Assembly: GCF_009674765.1 (NCBI RefSeq)
Contig: NZ_WKKF01000001.1
Location: 124,001 to 188,000, forward strand
Reading direction: 5' to 3'
Source: Metabacillus idriensis
GTDB lineage: Bacteria; Bacillota; Bacilli; Bacillales; Bacillaceae
DNA: 64,000 bases
Shown in pieces: positions 34,647-43,732 of the stretch. The notes beneath the pieces were generated by a model. That model had not been told where the DNA came from and did no database searches. It saw only the letters and a list, made by a program, of their open reading frames with translations. A program made the position numbers and the translations under genes. How positions within the stretch are numbered: position 1 is the first letter of the stretch; the number at the start of each line of letters is the position of its first letter.

Positions 34647-35684
34647 ATGGAATTGGTAAAAGGAACAGCGCTATTATTACTAGTACTTGGGTTATTTTCA
34701 TTATTCAGCTATAAAGCTCCAAAGGGCATGAAAGCGATGGGGGCGCTTGCAAATGCAGCCGTTGCTGCCTTTCTTGTTGAAGCCTTTCAGCGATATGTTG
34801 GAGGAGATCTTCTGAAGGTTGAATTTCTCGGAGAAGTTGGCGATGCCGCAGGAAGCATGGGGGGAGTAGCGGCTGCTGCTCTTGTGGCGCTTGCACTCGG
34901 TGTGTCCCCGGTTTACGCCCTGATGCTTGGCGTATCATGTGCCGGACTGGGTTTGCTTCCTGGTTTTTTTGCAGGCTATCTTGTTGCTTTCCTGGTAAAA
35001 CTGATTGAGAAAAAAACACCTGCAGGTCTTGATTTGCTGGTGACGATTCTTGTTGCGGCTCCGCTTGTGAGATTAATAGGAAACGCCCTAACTCCAGTAG
35101 TGGATGCTACACTTCTGAACATTGGCGGCATTATTACTGAAACAGCCAACAGCAACCCGATTCTAATGGGGATTATCCTTGGAGGAGTGATTACAGTTGT
35201 AGCTACAGCGCCATTAAGCTCCATGGCTCTAACAGCCATGCTTGGTTTAACTGGACTGCCTATGGCGATTGGTGCTTTGGCTGTATTCGGATCTTCCTTC
35301 ATGAACTATGTTCTCTTCAGCCGTCTTAAATTTGGCGACAGACGAACAACTATTGCCGTAGCGATTGAGCCTCTAACTCAAGCAGACATTATTACGGCAA
35401 ATCCGATTCCGGTGTATGTGACGAACTTTTTCGGCGGAGCTGCAGCCGGTGTAGTCGTTGCCTTATTCGGACTTGTAAACAACGCAACAGGAACGGCAAC
35501 TCCCATCGCAGGTTTAGCTGTCATGTACGGATTTAATGACCCATTAACCGTTACGATAACAGCCGCGCTTTGTGCTGTTGCCGGTGGTGTATTCGGTCTG
35601 CTTGGATCGATTGTGTTTAAAAATTATAAGATCAAAACGGTTTCTGATATTCGTAAAAACAGCGATCTTAAAGAAGCAGCATAA
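34647..35684 (+). CDS. PfoR-family / PTS EIIC-type membrane protein
   Basis: A 345-residue, very hydrophobic protein with about 9-10 helices matching the PTS_EIIC_2/PfoR group (COG3641): LFSYKAPKGMKAMGALANAAVAAF at the N-terminus, GVSCAGLGLLPGFFAGYLVAF, TGLPMAIGALAVFGSSFMNYVLF and QADIITANPIPVYVTNFFGGAAAG. ATG 34647 follows AGAGGAGAG; earlier in-frame starts precede this site. No EIIA or EIIB domain is present, so sugar phosphotransfer is unlikely; a PfoR member was named as a regulator in Clostridium perfringens, but the biochemical role is open. The guanine riboswitch upstream suggests a purine-linked transport role here. Confidence 0.85.
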   Translation: MELVKGTALLLLVLGLFSLFSYKAPKGMKAMGALANAAVAAFLVEAFQRYVGGDLLKVEFLGEVGDAAGSMGGVAAAALVALALGVSPVYALMLGVSCAGLGLLPGFFAGYLVAFLVKLIEKKTPAGLDLLVTILVAAPLVRLIGNALTPVVDATLLNIGGIITETANSNPILMGIILGGVITVVATAPLSSMALTAMLGLTGLPMAIGALAVFGSSFMNYVLFSRLKFGDRRTTIAVAIEPLTQADIITANPIPVYVTNFFGGAAAGVVVALFGLVNNATGTATPIAGLAVMYGFNDPLTVTITAALCAVAGGVFGLLGSIVFKNYKIKTVSDIRKNSDLKEAA

Positions 35685-35687
35685 CGA

Positions 35688-35729
35688 AAAAAAGCTTCTG
35701 GGGAAATATTCCCTCAGAAGCTTTTTTTT
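35688..35729. terminator. Bidirectional terminator, PfoR-family / rocR
   Basis: AAAAAAGCTTCTG-GGG-AAATATT-CCC-T-CAGAAGCTTTTTT; overlaps the last codons of rocR. Confidence 0.9.
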
Positions 35730-37114
35730 GCTTCGATATGAAGTTTTTTCATTCTATATTGCAGGCTCTGGCGGCTTAAACCCGCTTCTTCTGCTGCTTT
35801 TGAAATGTTATATCCGTTCTTTTTCAGCAAGGCTTTGATATAGTTGGCTTCTGAACGGTCCAAGTGTTCTTTCAGCTTCAGGGACTCACTTTTTTCTTCA
35901 TAAACCTGTACTTGGGAGGAAGCAGTTGTCCGCGTCTTTGATTTTGAGCGGAAATGCAGAGGCAGATGGTTAAGTCGGATCGTTTCCTCATCTGCAATGA
36001 AATTCATCGCTCCTTCAATCGTGTGCTGAAGCTCCCGCACGTTGCCCGGCCATTCGTAAGAAAGAAGATTATCCATGACCTCCTGATCAACACGCTGAAC
36101 ATCCATTTGAAAAAGCTCATTATATTTTCGGATAAATTGCCTGATAAGAAGAGGGATATCTTCAGTTCTGTCTCTCAGCGGAGGAACAAAAACAGTCACT
36201 ACACTCAGACGGTAGTATAGATCCTTTCTCATGCGTTCATTGGTTATCGCTTCAATCGGATCTTCATTGATTGTCGCTATGATTCTTACATCAATTGGTG
36301 TATCTTTCGTATCGCCAATCCGCCTGATCGTTCTCTCCTGCAAAGCCCTCAGCAGCTTGGACTGCAAATAAGGATTCAAAGAGTTAATTTCATCAAGCAG
36401 CAGCGTGCCTCCCTCTGCTTGTTCAAACAAACCGGGATGATCAATCGCTCCTGAAAAAGCTCCTTTTTTGGTGCCGAACAACAAACTTTCAATCAGACTG
36501 TCTGGCAGTGCCGCACAGTTCTGAGAGATAAAAGGAGCTGCTGAACGGCTGCTTCCGTTATGGATGCTTTGTGCAAAAAGCTCTTTTCCTGTACCGGTTT
36601 CACCGACAATCAGGACAGATGACGCTGTGCGTGTCGCACGCTTGGCACTTTCAATGACTTCTTTTATAGCAGGACCTTCCCCAATAATACTTTCAAAGGT
36701 ATAACGTGTCCCTCCCTTTCTTTTAATATTGTCCTTTATCAGCCTCTCGATCTTTGTAATATCTTTTGCAATTTCAACAGCGCCGATGATTTCATCGCCA
36801 TCTCTGATTGGAAAAGTGTTGTTGACGGTTGTGATTTCTTTTCCTTTGTTGTTGAAATAGGTTTGTTTAATATTATTCGTTTCTGTGCCGTTCTGAAGAG
36901 CCTGCACGAGCGTGCTGTCTCCGTCTTTAGAAAACATGAAAACGTCCAGGAGATTTTTGTTCATGACATCCCGGCTGTCCATTGATTCAATTTGCATCAT
37001 CTTTTTATTGTAGAGAATGGTGTGTCCTTTTTTATCAATCACATGAAGACCCACATCAATTTCATCAATGATGGATTCCATAAACAAATGCAGATTTTCT
37101 TTTTTTAGATTCAT
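35714..37114 (-). CDS. rocR: Arginine/ornithine utilisation activator RocR (sigma-54-dependent)
   Basis: A 466-residue enhancer-binding protein very similar to B. subtilis RocR (461 aa): ESIIDEIDVGLHVIDKKGHTI in the PAS domain and LLDVFMFSKDGDSTLVQAL. The AAA+ domain (about 145-385) has Walker A GETGTGKE near 171, Walker B GTLLLDEINS and WPGNVREL; the sigma-54 loop is GAFSGA, with Ser in place of the usual Thr. C-terminal Fis-type helix-turn-helix YNISKAAEEAGLSRQSLQYRM. ATG 37114 follows a GGGGGGG site; a start at 37147 would precede it. Divergent from rocA-rocD-rocG, with palindromic UAS elements between. Known effectors in B. subtilis: ornithine/citrulline. Confidence 0.96.
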   Translation of the reverse strand: MNLKKENLHLFMESIIDEIDVGLHVIDKKGHTILYNKKMMQIESMDSRDVMNKNLLDVFMFSKDGDSTLVQALQNGTETNNIKQTYFNNKGKEITTVNNTFPIRDGDEIIGAVEIAKDITKIERLIKDNIKRKGGTRYTFESIIGEGPAIKEVIESAKRATRTASSVLIVGETGTGKELFAQSIHNGSSRSAAPFISQNCAALPDSLIESLLFGTKKGAFSGAIDHPGLFEQAEGGTLLLDEINSLNPYLQSKLLRALQERTIRRIGDTKDTPIDVRIIATINEDPIEAITNERMRKDLYYRLSVVTVFVPPLRDRTEDIPLLIRQFIRKYNELFQMDVQRVDQEVMDNLLSYEWPGNVRELQHTIEGAMNFIADEETIRLNHLPLHFRSKSKTRTTASSQVQVYEEKSESLKLKEHLDRSEANYIKALLKKNGYNISKAAEEAGLSRQSLQYRMKKLHIEAKKSF

Positions 37115-37171
37115 AGTTACCCCCCCTTTATCGTACTTTTCTTCCATTTTATCCTCTCATATGCATTTTAG

Positions 37172-37232
37172 GCAAAATAATTTTGCGCTTCTGGTGCAAA
37201 AAAATTCTGCACTGCCATATTATTTTGCACTA
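37172..37232. promoter_or_regulatory. RocR upstream activating sequences
   Basis: Perfect 15-bp palindrome GCAAAATAATTTTGC (37172-37186), a second palindrome GTGCAAAAAAATTCTGCAC (37194-37212) and a half-site TATTATTTTGCAC (37219-37231). These match the known RocR boxes of the form ATGCAAAATAATTTTGCAT. They lie 30-100 bp before the sigma-L promoter and just before rocR. Confidence 0.85.
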
Positions 37233-37260
37233 AGAATCCTTTCACTGCTGTGATAACAGG

Positions 37261-37278
37261 TTGGCATGGAACTTGCAT
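37261..37278 (+). promoter_or_regulatory. Sigma-54 (SigL) promoter of rocADG
   Basis: TTGGCAT-GGAAC-TTGCAT with GG-N10-GC. 40 bp before rocA. Confidence 0.93.
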
Positions 37279-37317
37279 TCTATCTTTATTGAAGAATCAA
37301 ACTCAGGAGGAATGGCC

Positions 37318-38865
37318 ATGACCGTCACATACAAGCATGAACCGTTTACAGATTTCAGTAAAAATGAAAACATTCAGGCAATTAAAGAAGCGCTGGTATT
37401 CGTGAACTCTCATCTGAATAAGGAGTATCCGCTTATCATCGGGGGAGAGCGAATCACGACATCAGAAAAAATAACGTCTGTTAATCCTGCCAACAAAGCA
37501 GAAGTGGTTGGAGTCGTTTCCAAAGCGACAAAGGAATTAGCCGAAAAAGCCATGGAGCAGGCGCTGGAAGCTTTTGAAACATGGAAACTAAGAAAACCCG
37601 AAGCGCGTGCAGCCATCCTGATACGTGCAGCAGCCATTCTTCGCCGCAGAAAGCATGAATTTTCAGCTTACCTCATAAAAGAAGCAGGAAAGCCTTGGAG
37701 TGAAGCAGATGCAGATACGGCAGAAGCCATTGATTTTCTTGAGTATTATGCACGTCAAATGCTGAAGCTGAAGGACGGCGTTCCTGTGCAGAGCAGAGAA
37801 GGAGAGCAGAACTCGTTCAGCTATATTCCACTTGGAGTAGGAATCGTTATTTCTCCGTTTAATTTTCCGCTTGCCATCATGGCGGGAACGGCAGCAGCGG
37901 CTATTGTTGCGGGAAACACGATCCTTTTAAAACCTGCTAACTCAACGCCTGTTGTGGCAGCGAAATTTGCGGAGCTTCTTTTAGAAGCTGGACTTCCAGC
38001 AGGTGTACTGAATTACATTCCGGGAAGCGGTGCTGAAGTAGGAGATTACTTGGTTGATCACCCGAAAACACGATTTATTTCGTTTACAGGTTCGCGTGAA
38101 GTTGGCTGCAGAATTTATGAACGTGCCGCAAAAGTTCACAGCGGACAAAAATGGCTGAAGCGGGTCATCGCTGAAATGGGCGGCAAAGATACTGTTGCCG
38201 TTGATAAAGACGCGGATTTGGACTTGGCTGCATCTGCCATTGTTGCCTCAGCTTTTGGCTTTTCAGGACAAAAGTGTTCGGCAGGATCGCGTGCGGTTGT
38301 TCATCAGGATGTATACGATGAAGTTCTTGAAAAGGCAGTAGCACTTACAAAAGAGCTGACAGTCGGAAATCCTGAGGACGCGGGCTCTTGTATGGGACCG
38401 GTCATCGACCAGAATTCCTACAACAAGATTATGAGTTATATAGAAATAGGCAAAGTAGAAGGCAGACTCATGACAGGAGGGGAGGGAGACGATACAGACG
38501 GCTTCTTCATCCAGCCTACTATTTTTGCTGATATAGGCGAAAAAGACCGCCTTATGCAGGAAGAGATTTTTGGACCAGTCGCAGCCTTCTGCAAGGCAAA
38601 GGATTTTAACCACATTCTTGAGATTGCCAACAACACAGATTATGGATTAACAGGTGCTCTCATCTCAAACAACCGCGATCACATTGAACGCGCTAAAGAA
38701 GAGTTTCACGTTGGAAACTTATATTTTAACAGAGGCTGTACAGGAGCCATTGTCGGCTATCAGCCGTTTGGCGGATTTAACATGTCAGGCACAGATTCTA
38801 AAGCCGGCGGACCTGACTATTTGCTGCTTCACATGCAGGCAAAAACAACTTCAGAGACATTTTAA
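37318..38865 (+). CDS. rocA: 1-pyrroline-5-carboxylate dehydrogenase
   Basis: A 515-residue NAD-dependent dehydrogenase oxidising P5C/glutamate semialdehyde to glutamate in arginine and ornithine catabolism. Catalytic Cys320 in [10 protein letters not shown], base in [26 protein letters not shown] and [11 protein letters not shown] 37318 has AGGAGG seven bases upstream; the ATG at 37312 is too close to it. First gene of a sigma-L, RocR-type operon with rocD (12 bp downstream) and rocG. Closely similar to the putC copy at 13231; regulation separates the two. Confidence 0.95.
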   Translation: MTVTYKHEPFTDFSKNENIQAIKEALVFVNSHLNKEYPLIIGGERITTSEKITSVNPANKAEVVGVVSKATKELAEKAMEQALEAFETWKLRKPEARAAILIRAAAILRRRKHEFSAYLIKEAGKPWSEADADTAEAIDFLEYYARQMLKLKDGVPVQSREGEQNSFSYIPLGVGIVISPFNFPLAIMAGTAAAAIVAGNTILLKPANSTPVVAAKFAELLLEAGLPAGVLNYIPGSGAEVGDYLVDHPKTRFISFTGSREVGCRIYERAAKVHSGQKWLKRVIAEMGGKDTVAVDKDADLDLAASAIVASAFGFSGQKCSAGSRAVVHQDVYDEVLEKAVALTKELTVGNPEDAGSCMGPVIDQNSYNKIMSYIEIGKVEGRLMTGGEGDDTDGFFIQPTIFADIGEKDRLMQEEIFGPVAAFCKAKDFNHILEIANNTDYGLTGALISNNRDHIERAKEEFHVGNLYFNRGCTGAIVGYQPFGGFNMSGTDSKAGGPDYLLLHMQAKTTSETF

Positions 38866-38877
38866 GGAGGAACAGAT

Positions 38878-40080
38878 ATGACAACTTTGACAAAATCTCA
38901 AGAACTCATTCAGCAAACATCCCAATACGGAGCAAACAACTATCACCCGCTTCCAATTGTGATTTCTGAGGCTGAAGGCGTTTGGGTGAGAGATCCTGAA
39001 GGCAGCCAGTATATGGATATGCTTAGTGCTTATTCAGCTGTCAATCAGGGGCACAGACATCCGAAGATCATTCAGGCGCTTAAGGATCAGGCAGATAAAA
39101 TTACGCTCACATCACGCGCATTTCATAACGATCAGCTTGGACCTTTCTATGAGTCTGTTGCTGCATTGACAGAAAAAGAAATGGTGCTCCCGATGAACAC
39201 AGGAGCAGAAGCAGTGGAAACAGCCATCAAAGCTGCACGAAGATGGGCTTACGACGTGAAGGGCGCTGCTGAAAACAGCGCTGAAATCATCGCGTGCATC
39301 GGAAACTTTCACGGCCGCACAATGTCAGCTGTGTCGCTTTCCTCAGAAGAAGAATACAAGCGTGGTTTTGGTCCGATGCTCCCTGGAATTAAACTGATTC
39401 CTTATGGTGATCTAGCAGCATTGGAAGCAGCCATTACACCAAATACAGCAGCCTTTTTAATCGAGCCGATTCAGGGAGAAGCAGGCATCGTCATTCCTCC
39501 TCAGGGATTCTTGAAGCAGGCAGCTCAAGTGTGCAAAGAGAACAACGTCATTTTTATCGCTGACGAAATTCAGTCAGGGCTCGGCAGATCAGGAAAAACT
39601 TTTGCCTGTGACTGGGAAGATGTGAAGCCTGATATGTACATTTTAGGCAAAGCTCTTGGAGGCGGTGTTTTCCCGATTTCCTGCGTTGCTGCAAACAAAG
39701 ACATTCTCGGTGTTTTCAACCCAGGGTCTCACGGTTCAACATTCGGAGGCAATCCGCTTGCTTGTGCTGTTTCTGTTGCAGCCCTTCAGGTTCTCGAAGA
39801 AGAAAAACTTTCAGAGCGGTCGCTAAAGCTCGGTGCTTATTTTAAAGAAAAGCTTGCGGAAATCAACAATCCTTTGATCAAAGAAGTGCGCGGAAGAGGC
39901 TTGTTTATTGGGGTAGAGCTTACTGTACCTGCCCGTCCTTATTGCGAAAAACTGAAGGATGAAGGGCTGCTCTGCAAAGAAACACATGAAACAGTGATTC
40001 GCTTTGCACCGCCGCTTGTGATTTCAGAAGAAGATCTTGAGTGGGCAATCGAAAAAATTACGCGCGTGTTATCAGAATAA
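38878..40080 (+). CDS. rocD: Ornithine aminotransferase
   Basis: A 400-residue PLP enzyme transferring the delta-amino group of ornithine to 2-oxoglutarate, giving glutamate semialdehyde (P5C). Signatures: [55 protein letters not shown], the Asp of [14 protein letters not shown] and the PLP lysine in [18 protein letters not shown] 38878 follows AAGGAGG. It supplies the substrate of RocA directly upstream and is the same length as the B. subtilis protein. No rocE or rocF is in the window, so arginase must be elsewhere. Confidence 0.96.
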   Translation: MTTLTKSQELIQQTSQYGANNYHPLPIVISEAEGVWVRDPEGSQYMDMLSAYSAVNQGHRHPKIIQALKDQADKITLTSRAFHNDQLGPFYESVAALTEKEMVLPMNTGAEAVETAIKAARRWAYDVKGAAENSAEIIACIGNFHGRTMSAVSLSSEEEYKRGFGPMLPGIKLIPYGDLAALEAAITPNTAAFLIEPIQGEAGIVIPPQGFLKQAAQVCKENNVIFIADEIQSGLGRSGKTFACDWEDVKPDMYILGKALGGGVFPISCVAANKDILGVFNPGSHGSTFGGNPLACAVSVAALQVLEEEKLSERSLKLGAYFKEKLAEINNPLIKEVRGRGLFIGVELTVPARPYCEKLKDEGLLCKETHETVIRFAPPLVISEEDLEWAIEKITRVLSE

Positions 40081-40124
40081 CTAATAAAAATAAATGCTAC
40101 TATTCATATCAATGGGGTGGAATC

Positions 40125-41402
40125 ATGGGGATTATTAAGGACGTACAGGCAGATAAAGAAAAAGAAAGCTTAAATTTATTTCAGTCGACGCAGACAATTA
40201 TTAAAGAGGCATTGAACAAATTAGGCTACTCAGAAGAATTTTTTGAGCTTCTGAAGGAACCTGTCAGAATGCTTACAGTTCGTATTCCGATTCAGATGGA
40301 CGATGGCTCGGTAAAAGTCTTTACGGGGTACCGCTCACAGCACAACGATGCTGTCGGACCGACTAAGGGAGGAGTGCGCTTTCATCCTGAAGTAAGCGAA
40401 GATGAGGTAAAGGCACTGTCCATTTGGATGAGCTTAAAATGCGGCATTGTGAATCTGCCGTATGGCGGGGGAAAAGGCGGAATCATCTGCGATCCGAGAG
40501 AAATGTCACTTAAAGAGCTGGAAAGACTGAGCCGCGGATACGTCCGGGCAGTCAGCCAAATTGTAGGTCCCACTAAAGATATCCCTGCCCCGGATGTGTT
40601 TACAAACTCTCAAATCATGGCGTGGATGATGGATGAATACAGCAGGCTGCGCGAGTTTGATTCGCCGGGCTTCATTACAGGCAAACCGCTTGTCCTCGGC
40701 GGTTCACACGGAAGAGAAACAGCAACAGCCCGCGGCGTGACCATCTGCATAGAAGAAGCAGCTAAGAAAAAAGGCATAAGCCTTGCAGGTGCTCGCGTAG
40801 TCATTCAAGGCTTCGGCAACGCAGGAAGCTTCCTTTCGAAGTTCATGCATGACGCAGGTGCAAAAGTAATCGGCATCTCAGATGCATACGGTGCACTCTA
40901 CGATGAAGATGGCTTGGATATCGACTATTTGCTGGACCGCCGTGACAGCTTTGGAACAGTAACAACACTTTTTACGAATACCATTACAAACAAAGAACTG
41001 CTTGCACTTGATTGCGACATCCTTGTACCGGCTGCCATTTCCAATCAGATTACAGCTGAAAATGCGCATCAAATCAAAGCATCTATCGTGGTCGAGGCTG
41101 CAAATGGACCGACAACCATCGAAGCCACTAGAATCTTGACGGAGCGGGGGGTTCTTCTCGTGCCGGATGTGCTGGCCAGTGCAGGCGGTGTGACAGTATC
41201 ATACTTCGAATGGGTCCAAAATAATCAGGGATATTATTGGTCAGAAGAAGAAGTAGCGGAAAGACTTCAAAAAGTGATGGTTGATTCTTTCGAGAATACA
41301 TTTCAAACCGCACTTGTCCATAATGTAGACATGAGACTTGCGGCGTATATGATCGGAAGCAGGAAAATGGCGGAAGCTTCCCGCTTCCGCGGATGGATTT
41401 AA
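40125..41402 (+). CDS. rocG: NAD-specific glutamate dehydrogenase
   Basis: A 425-residue hexameric glutamate dehydrogenase, catabolic type, converting glutamate to 2-oxoglutarate and ammonia. Catalytic lysine in LPYGGGKGGIICDP, substrate lysine in GPTKGGVRFHP, Rossmann VVIQGFGNAGS, and the RocG/GudB pattern GPTKDIPAPDVFTN. ATG 40125 follows GGGGTGG; a longer frame back to 40041 overlaps rocD and is rejected. Similar to both RocG and GudB of B. subtilis; the roc operon position supports rocG. In B. subtilis rocG stands alone; here it is fused to rocA-rocD, completing a path from ornithine to 2-oxoglutarate. Confidence 0.94.
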   Translation: MGIIKDVQADKEKESLNLFQSTQTIIKEALNKLGYSEEFFELLKEPVRMLTVRIPIQMDDGSVKVFTGYRSQHNDAVGPTKGGVRFHPEVSEDEVKALSIWMSLKCGIVNLPYGGGKGGIICDPREMSLKELERLSRGYVRAVSQIVGPTKDIPAPDVFTNSQIMAWMMDEYSRLREFDSPGFITGKPLVLGGSHGRETATARGVTICIEEAAKKKGISLAGARVVIQGFGNAGSFLSKFMHDAGAKVIGISDAYGALYDEDGLDIDYLLDRRDSFGTVTTLFTNTITNKELLALDCDILVPAAISNQITAENAHQIKASIVVEAANGPTTIEATRILTERGVLLVPDVLASAGGVTVSYFEWVQNNQGYYWSEEEVAERLQKVMVDSFENTFQTALVHNVDMRLAAYMIGSRKMAEASRFRGWI

Positions 41403-41408
41403 AGTGAA

Positions 41409-41439
41409 AAGAGCCCAGGAGACAATTCTCCGGGCTCTT
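41409..41439. terminator. Terminator between rocG and the PAP2 gene
   Basis: AAGAGCCC-a-GGAGA loop TCTCC-GGGCTCTT, one bulge, between convergent genes. Confidence 0.85.
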
Positions 41440-42090
41440 CTATATTTTTGCTTTAAACTTCAGAGCCACAATACAAATGACGAGCCACGCGCCTCCCGCA
41501 GCAAACCCCGCAATGACATCACTTGGGTAATGCACGCCAAGATAGATTCTGCTGAAGCCGATTAAAAAAACGATGAAAAAGAAAGATGCCATAATCAGTA
41601 CCTTAAGACTCTTCTTTTTGACCATTAAAGTTATTAAATAGGCGAGAATACCAATAAATGAGAAGGAAACCATCGAATGTCCGCTCGGAAAACTATATCC
41701 GTCTTCTGTAATAAGAGGGTTAAATGTGGGACGGTCCCGCTTAAACATCCATTTCAGATAATAATTTAAAAGAGATGAACCGGATACTGCCACAATTAAA
41801 AACAGCCCTTCCCACCATTGCCGGTTGATGAACAGTACAATGAGTGCGATGGACATTCCAATCATGATGCCGGTTACTGATCCCAGGGAAGTAATGCCTG
41901 CCATGATTTGACCAAGCATAGGGGTGCGCATTCCATGTATGTATTGGATGATTGGGTTATCAAATGATTTAAGTTCCATCTCAATGACTTCATCTGCAAA
42001 TTCTATGAAAATAAAACTGAAAGCTCCAATAAGGAGGATGGAATACATAATAAATGTCTTTGACATTCTTTCTTGTGCATCATTCTTCAT
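41440..42090 (-). CDS. PAP2-family membrane phosphatase
   Basis: A 216-residue protein with six helices and the three-part phosphatase signature: KWMFKRDRP (KxxxxxxRP), FPSGHSM (PSGH) and SRIYLGVHYPSDV (SRxxxxxHxxxD), all complete. Acts on lipid phosphates at the outer membrane face, for example phosphatidylglycerophosphate or undecaprenyl pyrophosphate. ATG 42090 has AAGGAG upstream. Resembles YodM/BcrC-like proteins; which lipid it uses is unknown. Confidence 0.92.
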   Translation of the reverse strand: MKNDAQERMSKTFIMYSILLIGAFSFIFIEFADEVIEMELKSFDNPIIQYIHGMRTPMLGQIMAGITSLGSVTGIMIGMSIALIVLFINRQWWEGLFLIVAVSGSSLLNYYLKWMFKRDRPTFNPLITEDGYSFPSGHSMVSFSFIGILAYLITLMVKKKSLKVLIMASFFFIVFLIGFSRIYLGVHYPSDVIAGFAAGGAWLVICIVALKFKAKI

Positions 42091-42219
42091 TGCAAAACTC
42101 CTTACCGTATTTAATTATCAAAATACCTCTTTTGATCATTCGGCAAACATTCATGATGGTTTCAGGTTTTAAGAACGTGATTTAAGGAAAAAGAATATTA
42201 CAATTGGAGGTGTCTCAGG

Positions 42220-43032
42220 TTGATCAAAGAACTTATTAAACGAATTCAGCTGCATGAAACGGGAGATCAGGCAGCGGTGCTGTCCCATTTCTTTTTGCTA
42301 TCCTTATTTCCGCTTCTTATTTTCCTGGTTGCATTGCTTCCTTACTTCAATATTGAAACGAGCAGGATGGTTGATATTATAAACCAATATGCGCCTGCAG
42401 AAGCAGGGGGGATGCTTTCTGACCATTTAGAAGGGTTAATTAATGAACCTAACGGAGGCTTGCTGTCATTTGGTATTTTGGCAACGATCTGGTCAGCATC
42501 TAATGCAACAAATGCCCTTATCAGGTCGTTAAATAAAGCGTTTATTGTGGAAGAGACACGTCCATTCTGGAAAATTCGTCTTCACGCAGTCATTATGACG
42601 ATCGGCCTTGTCATTACGTTTGCCCTTACACTTGTATTGCCTGTGTTTGGTAGTGCCATTATCGGATTTGTTGGAAATTATTTTTCATTTGTTAGTGACA
42701 ATGAAATTATTTTAAATGTGATGAGGTTTTTAATCTCTTTTCTGATGATGTGTGCCGTGCTGATGGTTTTGTATTATTTGGCACCGAATGAAGAGATGAC
42801 TTTAAAAGGTGTCTACTTCGGGGCAATCATCGCAACCATCTTATGGCAGCTCGTATCGCTTGGGTTTGCATTTTATGTTTCTCAGTTTGGGAATTTTAAT
42901 GCTACATACGGCAGTCTTGGCGGTGTCATCGTTCTTATAACCTGGCTTTATTTATCCGGATTTGCCATTTTGATCGGCGGAGAAATCAATGCCATTAAGG
43001 TTTGTGAGAGGAACGGGAAGAAATGTGTTTAA
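42220..43032 (+). CDS. YihY/BrkB-family (UPF0761) membrane protein
   Basis: A 270-residue protein with six helices, matching the YihY/virulence factor BrkB family: AAVLSHFFLLSLFPLLIFLVA-like helix 1, LSFGILATIWSASNATNALI, YYLAPNEEMTLKGVYFGAIIA and GSLGGVIVLITWLYLSGFAILIGGEINA. TTG 42220 follows GGAGGTG. Despite old annotation as RNase BN, the family has no shown nuclease activity; function unknown. Confidence 0.92.
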   Translation: MIKELIKRIQLHETGDQAAVLSHFFLLSLFPLLIFLVALLPYFNIETSRMVDIINQYAPAEAGGMLSDHLEGLINEPNGGLLSFGILATIWSASNATNALIRSLNKAFIVEETRPFWKIRLHAVIMTIGLVITFALTLVLPVFGSAIIGFVGNYFSFVSDNEIILNVMRFLISFLMMCAVLMVLYYLAPNEEMTLKGVYFGAIIATILWQLVSLGFAFYVSQFGNFNATYGSLGGVIVLITWLYLSGFAILIGGEINAIKVCERNGKKCV

Positions 43033-43117
43033 GTCGTGTTGCCAGGGACGGCAGCCGCAGAAACAAAAAAAAAATAACTATTGACATTAAATAATAAATG
43101 ATGTTAAAATTAAAAAT

Positions 43118-43162
43118 TTGATATATTTACCTCTGTATGGTATACTGTAAATAGATACCATA
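43118..43162 (+). promoter_or_regulatory. Sigma-A promoter of the CarD gene with overlapping inverted repeat
   Basis: TTGATA (43118) - 17 bp - TATACT (43141) with TGG before the -10. The -10 is embedded in TATGGTAT (43136) N11 ATACCATA (43155), an inverted repeat that could be an operator. Confidence 0.65.
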
Positions 43163-43175
43163 TGGAGGTGTTTTT

Positions 43176-43655
43176 TTGTTCAAAATAGGCGACAAAATTA
43201 TGTACCCAATGCACGGAGCAGGAATCATAGAATCTGTAAAAGAGATGGAGATTCAAGGAAAGAAACAGGATTACTTTGTGATTCAGCTGTCCATCGGAAA
43301 TATGCAGATTATGATCCCTCTGCAAAAACTTGGCAAGCTCGGAATTCGTCCTGTAGAAAATCAAATAAAACTAGAAGAAGTATTAGTTGTTTTTCATGAC
43401 GGAGAATCAGATGAGCTGCTGCCTTGGAAAGAACGATATAAAACCAATATGGATAAAATAAAATCAGGTGAAATCCAGCAGGGGGCTGAAGTAGTAAGAG
43501 ACCTCATGCGAAAAAGCATTGAAAAAGCCCTAAATACAAGTGAAAAACAAATGCTGAACAATGCAAAGAACATCTTTGTCAGTGAACTTGTTTTAATTAA
43601 AGGCTGTACGGAAAATCAGGCTAATGAAATGCTGATGACCAAGAAAATATCTTAA
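43176..43655 (+). CDS. CarD-family transcriptional regulator
   Basis: A 159-residue protein. The N-terminal RNA-polymerase-interaction domain (1-65) is typical of CarD/CdnL/TRCF-RID: FKIGDKIMYPMHGAGIIES, KQDYFVIQLSIGNMQIMIP. The helical C-terminal DNA-binding part covers about 70-159. In other bacteria CarD/CdnL stabilises open complexes, notably at rRNA promoters; B. subtilis has a homologue, YdeB. TTG 43176 follows GGAGGTG. Monocistronic. Confidence 0.9.
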   Translation: MFKIGDKIMYPMHGAGIIESVKEMEIQGKKQDYFVIQLSIGNMQIMIPLQKLGKLGIRPVENQIKLEEVLVVFHDGESDELLPWKERYKTNMDKIKSGEIQQGAEVVRDLMRKSIEKALNTSEKQMLNNAKNIFVSELVLIKGCTENQANEMLMTKKIS

Positions 43656-43664
43656 GCTCTGCCC

Positions 43665-43690
43665 AAAATAGTGAAAGCTATTTTTTTTTT
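43665..43690 (+). terminator. Terminator of the CarD gene
   Basis: AAAATAG-TGAAAG-CTATTTT followed by a ten-base T-run. Confidence 0.75.
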
Positions 43691-43732
43691 GCTTTAAAAC
43701 AGAAAAAATGATAAAAAAGTAATTCCTGAGCA

